The translations under genes were made by a program, and so were the position numbers. 64,000 nt of DNA, taken from NCBI GenBank assembly GCA_010909165.1, contig MU008155.1, positions 2,046,001 through 2,110,000 of the forward strand, in the 5' to 3' direction. Under the pieces are notes generated by a model. That model had not been told where the DNA came from. It did not search any database and saw only the letters and a program-made list of their open reading frames with translations. This stretch comes from Anthoceros angustus (lineage: Eukaryota > Streptophyta > Anthocerotopsida > Anthocerotales > Anthocerotaceae). Shown here one piece after another: positions 1-11,062 of this stretch. The stretch's first letter is position 1. Every line of letters begins with the position of its first letter.

Positions 1-285
1 CAAGGACAAGGGTATAACCCGTCAATTCTCTGTGGCTTGCACTACATAGTAAAATGGCATCACTGAACAACTCAACCAAACTCTTAAGTGCATGGCCAGG
101 GCCATGGTAGTAGGGCTTGCAAGCCTTAACATCAGCCTTCAGCTTCATATTTGCAGCCAAGAGGAAGAAGTTTGAAGATAGATATGTCCGAGAAACGGAT
201 TTTTCTGGGCTATGATGAAAGCATTCCAGTCAATGTAGCCTTGACACATTCACGCAGTGTTATCTATTTAGAAGAACTCTTCTAA
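1..285 (+). pseudogene. Copia integrase C-terminal remnant (left of nested Harbinger)
   Basis: Around 155-285 the plus strand reads, across one frame change near 175, KRKKFED followed by SEKRIFLGYDES and a residual SRSVIYLEE. This matches the stretch after the Copia integrase core, where a basic KRKKLDdKS run precedes the FLGYdE motif and an SRDVIFdE motif. The reading frame is broken by stops and shifts, so it is a dead remnant. It stops at the TAA duplication of the Harbinger element and the same retroelement resumes beyond it at 3889. The intervening reverse transcriptase (about 250 residues) is missing, so the Copia was already deleted or rearranged before the Harbinger inserted. The family is well supported; the exact left end is not visible. 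Confidence 0.5.
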
Positions 286-307
286 GGCCCGTTTCACAAG
301 CCCGGTA
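286..307 (+). repeat. Left terminal inverted repeat of Harbinger element
   Basis: Twenty-two bases matching the complement of 3864-3885 with one mismatch, immediately inside the TAA duplication. Confidence 0.88.
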
Positions 308-666
308 CATTTTTAGCGCATGTAAGTGACATGTGGCGTGTGCCAGCGCCACAGTGGGCAATGTATACCACTCCTGGCATGGCCACGGTGGGGGTTTTCC
401 TCGTTCCTCGTTTCACAAGACCGGTATATTTTTTCACATGTGGTCCCACGCTCTTTCACATGGACCCACCATTTTACCCATAGAGGTGTATATAAGGCTC
501 TAGCTTATGCGGTCAAAGGCGTTTCATTTGCTTCTTTTTCTCATAGGTGTGCAGGTTGGAGGTTGGAGCTTGGAGCTTGGAGCTTGGATTTTGAGTGGAG
601 GGCTTCACTAGTTTATCATGGTGAAGCTACTTCACATTCTTTGCTTTTGAATTTACTACCGTTCAT

Positions 667-1963
667 ATGTTGCAATACAATGAGGCAGGCACTAGCAGGG
701 GTTCACATGCACATAGGCGTAGCCGGCGTCATTGGGTCATTCAACGTTCTCAAATGTTCTGCCACAGCAGCCTTACGCGGACATACACTGCAGAGTTGTT
801 CAAGAACAGGATGCGTGTAAGTAGACCTACCTTTGACTTCATTTGTATGAAGTTGGCACCTATACTTCAAAAACAAGACAGAATTACTAGAGATGCAGTC
901 CCAGTGCATGCTCGAGTATCCATTAGTTTAATGCGCTTGGCTGGTGGGGATAGATTGTCCACTATTGCTGACCTGTATGGGTATAGTACATCTACTGTTC
1001 AAGGTATCGTATTACAATTTTGCAATGCTCTTAGGGCTATCTTGCATGATGTGTATATCCAATGGCCATCCAGGAGTAAGATGGAGATGTATGCAAGAGT
1101 TTGAGGCATTGAGAGGAATTCCTTATGTTATAGGAGCAGATGGTAGCCATATTCCCATCATAGCACCAAAAGAGTACCATGTCGACTATTATTGTAGGAA
1201 GGGGTTTCATAGTTGCTTGCTTCAATTAGTAGTGAATGCAAAAGGAATGGTTTGGGATTATGATTTCGGTTGGGCAGGTAGAATGAATGATTGGAACTTG
1301 TGGGAGCGGTCGGAAATTGGAAAGAGATGTGCAGCAGGTATGCTAGATGAGTTTGCCTTAGTGGGAGATGCAGGTTATTGGCCTCGAGTACATCTATTAA
1401 CTCCATTCTGTGGGCATAAAGATGGATCTACACCGGAGGAAGCCAATTGGAATTTTATTCAATCTAGTACTCGAATGGTGGTGGAAAGGACATACGGCAT
1501 GCTGAAAAGTAGGTTTCGTATTTTGCTAAAAAGAAATGATATGAAGTTGAAAAATGTGCCTTGTGTTGTTAGTGCATGCCTAGTATTGCATAACATGTGT
1601 GTGGAGCGTAATGATGGCTTTGAGGATGAATGGTTCAATCAAGCTACTCTTGAACTTCAAAGCTCCGCTTCTAGCAATCATTAGCGGCGGACTCCACTGC
1701 AACAAGAAGCTTCAAGGGTAGCTGTAGAGACTTTGTATGAAATCAACAATGCATATAATAAGCATGGGCAAAGACGAAATATGGTGAATGTGGAAGACCA
1801 TGCCGATGGTGGAGACCAAAACCCATATGCAAGGGCTGGTTATAAACAAGGTGTGGGACGTTGGAGGGCTTTAGCCAAAAGCTTGTATGAATTGCGCTTG
1901 AAAAGATGGGCAAACGAGGTTTTGAGTCCAGAGTCTGAGACGGAGAACGAAGGTGAACAATAA
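667..1963 (+). pseudogene. Harbinger-type DDE transposase (frameshifted, internal stop)
   Basis: Encodes the transposase that would cut and paste the surrounding element. The first part (667-about 1098) has the helical N-terminal region, with RMRVSRPTFDFICMKL and then RLSTIADLYGYSTSTVQGIV, as in DDE_Tnp_4 proteins. A one-base loss near 1098 moves the frame. The second part (to 1684) carries the first catalytic Asp in GADGSH (about 1135), an Asp in GRMNDW (about 1290) replacing the usual PGSxHD context, and the catalytic Glu in VVERTYGML (about 1480). A TAG at 1682-1684 ends this frame, yet the same frame stays open to 1963 with a plausible acidic tail, so the stop looks secondary. The usual family length is about 380-430 aa and the pieces sum to that. 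Function is probably lost. Confidence 0.85.
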
Positions 1964-2057
1964 AAACTAAAACACTTAAATTTCCAAAACCAGCCCTTGG
2001 CTCAAAGTCCGAGACCAAGGTGAACAATAGAAACTAGAAATGCAAATTCTACCAAAA

Positions 2058-2763
2058 CTAGCTCATGTGTTCTGCTTTGTGCATCAAGTATGTTGCCAAG
2101 TTGCCAAGTGTGTCGTTCATGGATTGGAGTAAAGTCAACTTCTGCGCTTCAGCCTTGTACTCTTGTAATAAACATTCTGTGTGCTTGGCCATCTGCTCCA
2201 TAGTTGCCGCCTTGGGTCTCCCTTTCTTGCCTTGTTCTCTTTTGGCCACATGTTAACGGGCTTGACCATCCGATTCTTGTGTATGGGCTCACAATCCGTG
2301 GTGGCTCAGGTTCACTCTCCAAACCATATGTGACATCCAAAAAGTAGAGCCCATGGTAGAGTCCATGAGCCCCCGGCGTAGCAAATGTCCTAGGAAGGAG
2401 CATGTGCATGGCAATTGACCACGTGACGCTTTACCATGGTATTCATCCATGAGATCAAAAACTTACATTTATCGGACCTTCCATGCCCACTTGTCTGTTC
2501 TCGGCTTTGTCCTTCCTGTAATCCTTCATAAGGCTCTTGTGCTTCTGACGACATGCCTCAGAATCCTTGTCGAAATCCGGGCAGACCGCACACAATCTCG
2601 TGTAGAGCTTGTTCCACACGTCGATACCTTGCTTGGGTGCTTTGTTGAAATCCTCCTCCATAGAACCCCTAAGGTGGATCAAGTGGATGGTATGGTGTTC
2701 AGTCCATTGTGGACCCCTTCCACCACTTGTCCTTCGAACCTGATCCTCCCCTTCAAGTTCCAA
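2058..2763 (-). CDS. Harbinger Myb/SANT-like accessory protein (two exons)
   Basis: PIF/Harbinger elements encode a second protein with a Myb/trihelix-like domain that escorts the transposase to the nucleus and the element ends. Here exon 1 starts at 2763 and shows a W-anchored helix pattern (QWTEHHTIHLIHL near residue 19, then DVWNKLYTRLCAV and KHKSLMKDYRKDK). A GTAAGT donor lies just after INVS (about 2467) and an acceptor ending CCTAG near 2393. Past this the sequence continues with RTFATPGAHGLYHGLYF and ends with a basic and coiled-coil tail (GKKGRPKAAT, then EYKAEAQKLTLLQSMNDTLG) stopping at 2058. The frame changes between the middle and the last segment, so a second intron or a frameshift must exist near 2230-2250. 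It is opposite in strand to the transposase and convergent with it. Confidence 0.7.
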
Positions 2764-3264
2764 GTGTTTTTTGCTTTTCCCCCTACGCTTCTTTGACCTG
2801 TGTCCTGTGAAATTGGAACCTCATGACCAGTTTCTAGGTCAATGACATTGCCTGCAAGCCGCTTGAAACCGAGCCTAGCATGACACTTCCAAGCAGAGGC
2901 ATTGAGAATGCTTGCTGCTCATGAGGGGAGCATCCTTGTGATATTTGTTGACTTGGAGGTTGGCTCCACGTCTGAGAAGACTATTCAAAGTTGTAGCTTT
3001 GAACTGTCGACTCCCCTCCTGAGCCAAATAGATAACTTGAAAAAGTTTGGGAAGGCCGTCTTTGTAGTGAAGACTCACCACCATGACCTTGTTGCCGAGC
3101 CATAGCCAAACCTAAAAGCCTAGAAACCTGCCAAACCTGTTGAGATAGAGAGCTTATTATGTCAAGCCGAGGTTAGCCAGAAACTTTAGAGAGCCCGTTG
3201 TGCCATCCAAAAATTCGATTGCCACTGAATACCTTGGAATTACCTCACAGCAAGGCTGCAAGAG

Positions 3265-3560
3265 CGTGGCGACGATGGGCAGATCCCTCCACACAGCACA
3301 CACAAACTCAAGGACGCGGCTCTTCGGCGAGCACTCTTCTGGCGGCTAGCTCAACGGCGGGCATTCTCCTCCACGGCTCAATGGCGGGCACTCTTCGCGG
3401 CTAGCTCAGCGGCGGCATTCTCCTCCACGGCTCAATGGCGGGCACTCTCTGCGGCTCAAAGGCGGGCACTCTCCTCTGCGGCTCAGCAGCGAGCACTCTT
3501 CCGCGGCTAGCTCAACGGCGGCACTCTCCTCCTGTCCAGGCGGGCACTCTCCTCCTGTCC
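3265..3560 (+). repeat. Degenerate tandem repeat, GGCGGGCACTCTCCTCC-type unit
   Basis: About ten imperfect units of roughly 20-32 bases built on GCGGCTAGCTCAACGGCGGG followed by CACTCT(C)CTCC. They lie inside the Harbinger element near its right end. Unit length varies. Whether they are transposase-binding sites or a neutral minisatellite cannot be judged. Confidence 0.7.
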
Positions 3561-3863
3561 GCTCTCGAGAGCGGCCTTCATACCTTGGGCGTGTTCGTGC
3601 TAGTTTTGTAAGCGCCCTTTCGTACAAGTTGGATAACATCACAGTAAAAAAACTTATAAAAATAAGAATTGACCTTCTATGCCATTGGTCCATGCAGGGT
3701 ACATAATAAATGTCAGAAAACACCGGCGGACTTGCCCGATGTTTTCTAACATCGAAAAACACCATGCCGTGGCATCCACGTAAGGGCCAGGGTGTGGGTT
3801 ATTTAGTCCTTGTGAACCGGGTACAAATTGACCCTCCAATCACATGAGGTGTGTCAGGATTTA

Positions 3864-3885
3864 TACCAGGCTTGTGAAACGGGCC
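3864..3885 (-). repeat. Right terminal inverted repeat of Harbinger element
   Basis: Complement of the left repeat with one mismatch, followed directly by the second TAA copy at 3886-3888. Confidence 0.88.
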
Positions 3886-3888
3886 TAA

Positions 3889-4595
3889 TTATGGACTGCC
3901 CACAATTTGAACAAGGCAAGGCAGAAATGGCATCCATTCCATTCCGACAAGTGGTCGGCTTACTCATATACGTTGCAAACTGGACAAGACCAGAAATACA
4001 GTACCCTGTTAGCCAAGTCAGTCAAATCGTACACAATCCAAGAAAAATCCATTGGGTGGCTGTCAAGCGGGTGTACAAATACCTTACAGCCTCACCTAGA
4101 ATGGGAATTCACTATAGGAAACAAGAGAAAATACCTCGTACCTTGGTGGGTTATACTAATGTTGACTAGGGCTGAAAGCCTAATAACCGTACAAGTATTG
4201 GAGCCTACGTATTCCTGTTGAGTGGCGGTACAATTAGTTTGCAAGAAGATTGCAGCAATATGCACTTCAACAATTGAAAGTGAGTACATTGCCCTTTCCA
4301 TGATTGCAAAGCACTTGCTCTAGGGATGTAGCTTCCTCGAGAGTATAGACTGCCCACAGAACCACGCTACCACATAGTCATATACAGACAATCAGGCAGC
4401 TATAGCCATGGTGGCGAATCTCAGGTTCCATGGGCGGACCAAACACATCAAACTTAAACACCACTTTATTCGTGAAGTGGCAGCAAATAACAACAGGTCT
4501 GAACATAGCGGATGTCCTCACAAAGCCTCAACCTAAACACCAACACTTCAAGCATGCAGAGGGCATGGGCATATTTCCTTGCTTCAATTAGAAAC
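3889..4595 (+). pseudogene. Copia RT C-terminus and RNase H remnant (right of Harbinger)
   Basis: Reads IPFRQVVGLLIYVANWTRPE, then HWVAVKRVYKYL, both diagnostic of the Copia pol segment between reverse transcriptase and RNase H. After frame breaks it continues with TIESEYIALS (the STTEAEYMA motif), DNQAAIAMVANLRFHGRTKHI and HHFIREV, ending near 4560 with the ADVLTKP-like region. The order and strand match the fragment at 1-285, so the two are halves of one Copia split by the Harbinger. At least five stops or shifts break it. The 3' LTR is not recognisable beyond 4600. Confidence 0.82.
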
Positions 4596-4954
4596 CCTCC
4601 AAGCCAGTAAGGTTCGGCCCTGCGACTGGCTGATCCCCGTGCTGCTAATCTTCCTCAATGGAAAGGATGGGAGAGGTTGTCCGTGTGATTCTTATCCTCA
4701 ACAAGAGCAAATCCAACTTAGGGACCAGAAGATCGTCCAAATGTCGAAAGCATCTTGGAGTGCCAGCAAGTCCAACCCGGTGCCTTATGTTGCTTGATTC
4801 CTGGCGCATTCTTGTCGCTCCATCCGAGCGTTCTCTTTTGTGGCCCAAAAAACACGGGATGGGACGCCGGGGTTTTCAGTCCGGACCCGGTCTCGCTAAT
4901 GGAAACCCGGTATGTCTAATACGTAATCGCTTTGCCTATAATGCAGTTGCCACC

Positions 4955-4961
4955 TATAAAA
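4955..4961 (+). promoter_or_regulatory. Possible TATA box upstream of second Harbinger transposase
   Basis: A TATAAAA sits about 450 bases before the transposase start at 5414, in a stretch with no other gene. Position and spacing are only suggestive, and it could equally be a relic of the neighbouring Copia LTR. Confidence 0.25.
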
Positions 4962-5413
4962 GGGGACACTCTCTCCATATGCTCATAGTCTCATGTTCTG
5001 TTGTTGTTCTATGCCTTTCGGGTTGTGTTGTTGTTTTGTGAGGTTTTCGTGGAGTGCTCCTCTGTCTATGTAGTTTTACTTAGGGATTTAATTAATTTAT
5101 GAATTTAATTATAATTTTGGTAGTTTAATCATTATGGATAGATTATTTTATTATTTTTTGTCAACTATGATGCAATCCACTCCTCTACTTAGGCAATCTC
5201 CTACCCCTTATGATTCTTGTAATGTACTATGTGTTTGTTGTCATTTTCTTATTCATGATGAAGGCAACCATTGAAGAGGAGGTCACATGGTCAAGGCAAA
5301 AGCTATGGTGGAAATATCCTCGGTAAATAGCACTGCGGAGGGATGTCCACATGAAAGCTTAGCATGCAAATGGAACCGCCGTTCGTGATTCTCAATAGAG
5401 GTTTGCATATAGA

Positions 5414-6413
5414 ATGTCCTACCCCAATTTTATGGCTTTGGTAAATCTACTACGACCTCACATTGTTTTTGCTTCTCTACACCAACCTCTTCATATAGAT
5501 CATGCAATTGTCATGGTGCTTCATCGACTTGCTCGAGGTTTGTCACCTCATATTATTGTTGACATGTATGGAGTTGGTGCAGCTACTGTGGTGCAGTACA
5601 CTTTATATGTCACAGAAGTGCTAAGCAATCCAGAGAAGTTGCTCTTGCAATTTGTCGCATGGCCGTCGTCACAGGCAACAGGTCATTTCTACCAAGTTTC
5701 AAGATCTTACAGGATTATCTAACATGGTAGGGTGCATTGATGGGTCACATATCAAGTTAGCGGCACACCCAAACAAGAACTATAACCCGGTTGCCTACTG
5801 GTGTAGACATGATATACATTCCATTGTCTTGCAAGATGTTTGTGATGTAGATAAACGTTTTTTGGATGTTTGCTGCACCCATCCAGGGGGAGTTCATGAT
5901 GCAACCATTTTGAAGGAGAGCAGTCTTTGGAAGAGAATGATGGAAGGCCATATTTTGAGTGAGCCTACAATGCAAGTACAAGGCCATGCTATTACTCCAT
6001 ACATTGTTGGAGATAATGCATATCCTCTTATGCCTTTTTTGTTGAAGCCATATGTTGCAACAAGTGGGCAGGATGAGAAAGCAAGATTCAACAGAAGCAT
6101 GCGTAGGGGTAGGGTGAAGATAGAGAATGCGTTCGCCTTGTTGAAGAACAAGTGGAGAATTTTGAAGAACTTGAATGTCAAGTTGAAATATGCATCCCAG
6201 GTGGTCATGGCTTGTTGTGCTTTGCACAATTATTGCATTACGGTAAATGAGCCCCAACCTATGGACATAGATGCAGACATGTACCCATTACACGATAAGG
6301 GGCATATCAATATATGGAAAGGAGTGTCTAGTAGAATATTGTACAACGAGGCAAAGGCTAGACGAGCATTATTTGAAGCTTGGAAGAGGAGTTCACAAAT
6401 GGTCGCGGAGTAG
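5414..6413 (+). pseudogene. Second Harbinger DDE transposase (single frameshift)
   Basis: A better preserved member of the DDE_Tnp_4 family than the one at 0.7-2.0 kb. N-terminal part: HIDHAIVMVLHRLARGLSPHIIVDMYGVGAATVVQY, the usual helix-turn-helix-like region. A frame change near 5675-5685 follows the WPSS motif, after which the second part holds all three catalytic acids: Asp in CIDGSHIKL (about 5735), Asp in PGGVHDATI (about 5895) and Glu in KIENAFALLKNKWRIL (about 6122). The GDNAYPL block and the CCALHNYC block are also intact. It ends at 6413, within normal family length. A short upstream exon near 5250-5330 (starting MMKATIEEEVTWSRQ) followed by an acceptor near 5412 is possible. No matching terminal inverted repeats were found around it. 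Confidence 0.85.
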
Positions 6414-6821
6414 GAGGAGTTCACAAATCGAAGAACAGAAACTTTAGATTGCCCATTATATTTACATGAATATGATAGCATAAGTATATTTTTTATTACC
6501 TTACATTATGAATAAAATTATTATTTTTCACTTATTATAATTATCAAGATTTTACTCATTATCATCCGGACTCCGTGAGCACCGACATCTGGTGAACTGC
6601 GAGTCCGATGCTCATAAGCACCAGACTTTAGCAAGTCCGGTGGCAAGTCCAGTGCTTATCTTGTCCGGTAGCAGTGATATTTTCAAGCACGGATGCAACT
6701 CCGACCTACAGATCGGACTCTCCATATTGAAATAATGATCTAAGCATGCAATTGCCCAAAATCATGCAAGCAAAGACCGGCATGCCAAGTAAGGTTTGGG
6801 AAAACACCAAAAACATAGTCC

Positions 6822-7796
6822 TTATGAACGCTCTATGTGCCTATAGCCAGCTTTTGCCTTCTTAGGAGACCGTCCAGCAAGAGCTTTTACAATCTTCAAA
6901 TTGTTTTCCATTTGGAGCTGCTCTCTACGCATTTTGTGCTCTAACATGGCCTTATGCATCTCCAACTGCTGAGTCATCTTGGCAGCCTCTATAGCTTGAA
7001 GACATTGAGCAAAAGAGGCAAGTCCACTCAAAAAGGTCTTTGCCAAGACCAGTGGAAGACCGTCTTTGCTTCACTCATTTACCTTGAACAGTGTCATTGG
7101 ATTGTATACGTTTTTTTGTACTTGGGGATTCTTCATAACTCTCATCTTGAGAAGCCCTGCCAAATTACAGCGTATAGCAAGCATCATGGTCTTGGACACG
7201 GAAGCAGGTGCATGACGCTTGAGAACCTCAAGCGCAGGTACCGAAAAGAGAAGGAGACACGCTCAAGCACCGGCCAGGTCAACTCAACTTGGCCTCACTA
7301 CCAAGCCATGCCCTCTTTGTGCGAAGGTAACCCCAAATTTTCAGGTATTCCTAATGCAATGGACCCTGGCAGATTTGGTAGCACTCAGAAGCCAGATTTG
7401 GGTAGTTCAAGTGGGACTATGAAAGATCAGAAGGACAGCAATTGCGATGATGAATTTCCTAGTTTGACACCTTTTGCTTGCGCTGCTTAGCCGAAAGGCC
7501 TTGGAGATGACAAGTACTCCCCACTTCCTTTGCAATCTCGCTCCAATGTTGTTAGACAGATTTCCTGCCTTGAGATGCACCAAATGCATCTCGTGGTAGG
7601 CATCTATCAAGGTGGATGCTGCTTCATCCGTCCAATTGAGATCATTTGTTCTTCTTGCTTTAGCTGCTTGGTGTTTCGTAGGAGAGCCTAGAACGACATC
7701 CTCTTGCTCTTGATGCTCTTCAAGATTTGAGAAGATGGAGAAGGCCTCCTCCATCATGCTCACTAAGTATAAGCAAACAACAAGAGTCAAAGGCAC
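6822..7796 (-). pseudogene. Harbinger Myb/SANT-like accessory gene, partner of 5.4-kb transposase
   Basis: Opposite-strand companion in the same arrangement as in the first Harbinger. The N-terminal part (7796-about 7500) has an acidic leader, a basic linker and a Trp-anchored domain, NWTDEAASTLIDAYHEMHL followed by GARLQRKWG. A frame change or intron in 7070-7500 separates it from a C-terminal helical part (7046-6822) with CLQAIEAAKMTQQLEMHKAM and a KKAKAGYRH basic end, typical of the coiled-coil tail of these proteins. It is probably part of a broken element with the transposase. Whether the break is a true intron was not resolved. Confidence 0.6.
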
Positions 7797-9218
7797 TTGA
7801 GCACCGAGCTAGGCTGGACACAGCTGGTAGTCTAGCAAGCTGGGCGCGGCCAAAGGAATAAGGTTGGTAGTGGAATAGAGTTGGGAGTTCAGTATGGTGG
7901 CCACATGTTCCTGTCCCGACGCTTGCTCACCTCCGTATCCCTTATCATTAGGGTACAAAATTATGTTCTTCAGCTCCTTGAAAGCCACCCCTGTAGATCA
8001 CCGTTTGTACAACAGTGATGTAGAATACCTTTGTTTAGTTCGGCCCATGAGGACCTAGCTTGAGCCACTTGGTTTTCCTCTCCCTCGAAGAGTCCTTCCC
8101 TCGAAGACACCTTCTTTTTGGAAGCTGTAATAAAGCTACTAAAATATTCACCAAAAAAAAAGTTTATAGATTTGTGTGCTCTTTACATGGGAACATGCGA
8201 ATGAGCCAAGATACATGAGACTCTTCTTCCGAAGCCAGGAGTATGTGAAACCAGCCTAAGTATAGCACAAGTCCGACAATCGGAAAATATTGACACATGC
8301 AGTAGAAAAATTGATTGGAAATTGGAATTTTGGACGCACATTTTCGGAAGATCCCACCAGCCTTTTTGTCCATTGAGTTGATAAAAGTCGCAATATGAGA
8401 CCAGCGGCCTTTCTTGAGTTAGTTATGCTACCCCCTTTATTGCGCTGGCTCCCCTGTAACCACTGAATGCTTGGCCCTAATTTTTGGCATTTTCATGATT
8501 AAATATTTTTTACCTATAATTAATTCAACAAAAATCGGTTCGTCCTGCTCTTGCCATGACAAATACCAGCACACTTGGTTCTACATTCAATTTGGTTCAA
8601 AAAATAGAAACCCACTTGGTGTGACAATCACTAATTCCCAACCTTCTTGAAATATAATTGCGAGGGCGATTACGAGGGAGCATCTTTCTTTGGATACCAA
8701 CTTCTACTCTTTACGAGAGCGATTACGAGGGAACGTTTTCTTTGGATACCAACTTCCACGGCTCTTCTTGCCACCGCTCTTCTTGTTGAGCCGCTCTTCT
8801 TGTTGAGCAAATTTGATGAGGCCTTGCCCACAACACACCCAAACACACACAAACCTCGCCTGACGTTCCTCGGCCGGTGAAAAAAATTTGACGTCCAATA
8901 ATCCTGTTCCCAAATGCAATCGGAGTTCAAAGACCCTGTTTTATCCCGCATACCCCATAGCGATTAAGGCATGCCAGCAGGTATCTACCCTACTATCTAC
9001 CGCTTCGGATTCTGCGGCCGATGGCATTGGCAGCAAGCGGTTTCCTAGGTGGACATCAGGCCGGTGGGGGAGCGTGGACGCCCGAGTTTGTGGTGGATCT
9101 GAAAGCGTCTTGCCCATCGTAGGCGTGTAGGAGCCGATCCGGGGCACTGTTTCAAAACTAACTGCACCTTATGTACAAGATATTCTTCTCTGGTTGAGAA
9201 TGACATCGCCCCAAGTTC
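7797..9218. other. Spacer with a local duplication, no recognisable gene
   Basis: No coding region with family resemblance was found. A 46-base segment beginning CGAGGGCGATTACGAGGGA at 8661 is repeated imperfectly at 8714 (53-base step). A following GCTCTTCTTGTTGAGC motif occurs twice at about 8788-8820. The right part approaches the 3' end of the mL45 gene and probably includes its 3' UTR and polyadenylation signals. Confidence 0.5.
8661..8759 (+). repeat. Tandem duplication of about 46 bases
   Basis: Two imperfect copies (8661-8706 and 8714-8759) share GATTACGAGGGA and TTTCTTTGGATACCAACTTC. Confidence 0.8.
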
Positions 9219-10838
9219 TCAAATGGAGAGCCGCCCACAGAGCTTCCATTTGGAATCAGGATCAAGCAGCAACTTCTCGAAGACCCAGAAGTCTTCCACC
9301 AGAACCTGACAAAAAAAAGAACCCATGCTAAGAGTTCACAGGGCATCATAACCAACCCAATGTCCACCTGGGAGCAGAACAGTTGCACTGTACCATACCT
9401 GCTTATCTGGGTCGCCCGCAACCACCTTGCCATGCTTGTCATATGCTGCGAATTTCTGATGTCAAGAAATGCACTAACATTTAGCACTAGCTGATGGAGG
9501 TACAAATAGGGATCGTATTTTTCATCAACCTACATACCTGATTGCTAATAATTCTTAAGGTAAGCTGTACAAAGGCATTGTCAGGATTCTTCTGGTCAAA
9601 CCCAAGCTGTGCAGAGCAGAAGAAGAAGTGTCAGTTGTCTAACAGAAAGCTTATAAATAGCTCTGGGGCTGACCAGATCCTAAGTGGTGGAAGCTTGTGC
9701 AAAGATAAAGGATGACAGCCAACAGCATTGACCACTCACCAGTCGGCCATGGACTGTTCCTACACTCTTAATCGGTCCAGCCAGTTCCCAATGCACCCGG
9801 GCCCAAGGACTATTTTCTCTGTGCTTCAGCTCCTTCTTCAATGCCTGTCACGTCAAGAGCCCTCCAGACAATATAGATGGTAGCCAAAATGAGCAACAGA
9901 CAGGAGGAGACTACTCATACAGCACTACGCATCAACTTGTTCTCCTATACTTGATCCAGGAAAGTCTGTAACCTCACCGACAGCACGTTATCCGTTACGA
10001 GGTGCCTCAAGGAAGACCTGTCTCCAGCTGCCAAAGCGCTGCTGATCTGAGGGCAAAAACTCCAGCTTCAACCAAATACTCTAGGAAGAACCGTACTTCT
10101 ATACCATTGTGCGTGAAAAGGCAAAAATGATTCAAACCAGCGGCAAGTCGAAGTTACAGATTGTGCCTCTTTGTATAAATCAGTAGCTTCTCGGTAAAAC
10201 TTTTTTTGCGAATAACCTTTAGTCTTCTGGCGCAATCTTGCTATGGTATACGCAGTCTTCAGCTGCAACCAGAAAGATAAATGATCCAATTATGCCGCCA
10301 GTTTCATATGCTGAGAACCACACCAAGGTGGAGAGAGTGGCCCACATACCACTGAGATAATACGAACTTTCCTCTGTTGCCATCCAGCTTTGGTAAACCA
10401 TCTATCACAGCACAAGACAGGTATAGTGGTTCAAGGAATGCAGTCATGAGAAACCGTCGGCTGTAAGGCAAATGCAAACGGAGCAGGAAACACACCGTTG
10501 AAAAAAGGGAAGCGGTGGTGGAGGGCGTGTGTACGGATCCCCAATGACTCCTGGACTCCCAACATACAGCTTCAACGTTCCCTGCTTCACCCAAACCGCA
10601 AATCTCACTGCTCAAGCCACACAAACAGCACGCAGCTGCCTCGCACCATCGCCCACAAACTGGGAGGGGGGAATACCCTTTTCTGCAAATGGGCAGGGAG
10701 GTGGGTAGCAAACCCTCGCCTGCTCAGCTGCGTGCTCGCAGCGGACGGCAGTTGCTGGTGCCCATCACTCCCGAATTCCCCAGACCCAGACAAGCGTAGC
10801 AACCCAGCCGCCGTTCGGGCCCATTGAGCAACGCCCAC
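9219..10838 (-). CDS. Tim44-like domain protein, mitoribosomal mL45 family
   Basis: Probable component of the mitochondrial large ribosomal subunit (mL45/MBA1, Tim44-like fold) that places the exit tunnel at the inner membrane. The C-terminal exons solve cleanly: 10262-10167 (LKTAYTIARLRQKTKGYSQK, FYREATDLYKE), 10046-9978 (ALAAGDRSSLRHLVTDN), 9844-9740 (ALKKELKHRENSPWARVHWE), 9606-9538 (AFVQLTLRIISNQ), 9455-9399 (KFAAYDKHGKVVAGD) and 9305-9219 (VLVEDFWVFEKLL to CGRLSI and stop), all phase 0. A preceding exon at about 10400-10349 gives WFTKAGWQQRKVRIISV. The first exon, starting at 10838, reads VAQWARTAAGLLRL, then SRRGFATHL, an Arg/Ser/Ala-rich mitochondrial presequence. Its splice to the next exon is unresolved. 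The donor after YKE at 10167 would be GC rather than GT. It is head-to-head with TAF9. The family call rests on the C-terminal half. Confidence 0.8.
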
Positions 10839-10912
10839 CCCAGCATGAACTGCAGAGAGAAGAGCTCAGATGACCAGATGACCGGATTACGAGATTTCCT
10901 AACGAAACTTAC

Positions 10913-11062
10913 AGAGCATTCAAACAACTTACAATCGGCAGCTTTTTGTCGCAGACAGGCATCCACTTCCCATCCGACCCGGAGCTCCTGGCAAGCGATG
11001 CGACTCCCAGAAGAAGAAGAGATGCGCAGCAAGCGACCAGCTGATCGAGCCCACTGAGCCAT
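10913..11062 (-). other. Upstream alternative or duplicated first exon of the mL45 gene
   Basis: A 50-codon open stretch begins MAQWARSAGRLLRIS at 11062 and ends at a strong GTAAGT donor (10912 downward). Its start closely resembles the presumed start of the main gene (VAQWARTAAGLLRLS at 10838), suggesting duplication of the presequence exon. Spliced at the next acceptor (CTGCAG just before 10850) it would not stay in the main frame. It may therefore be a 5' UTR exon, an upstream reading frame, or a decayed copy. Confidence 0.4.

Larger units (their letters stand above)
286..3885. mobile_element. PIF/Harbinger DNA transposon, complete ends, TAA duplication
   Basis: A 3.6-kb element bounded by inverted repeats that begin GGCCCGTTTCACAAGCC (286-307 and complement 3864-3885; 21 of 22 positions match). 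It is flanked on both sides by TAA (283-285 and 3886-3888), the 3-bp T(T/W)A target preference of PIF/Harbinger elements. Inside are the two genes expected of the superfamily: a DDE transposase on the plus strand (667-1963) and a Myb/SANT-like accessory gene on the minus strand (2058-2763). A second copy of the TIR core (GTTTCACAAGACCGGTAT) occurs at 409-426, as in some elements with subterminal repeats. Transposase frame breaks make this copy non-autonomous today. Excising it rejoins two Copia fragments. Confidence 0.9.

Noticed and set aside
4600-8100. Terminal inverted repeats of the second Harbinger
   Set aside because: Compared GGCCC-type and GGGAT-type candidates at both sides; none paired convincingly.
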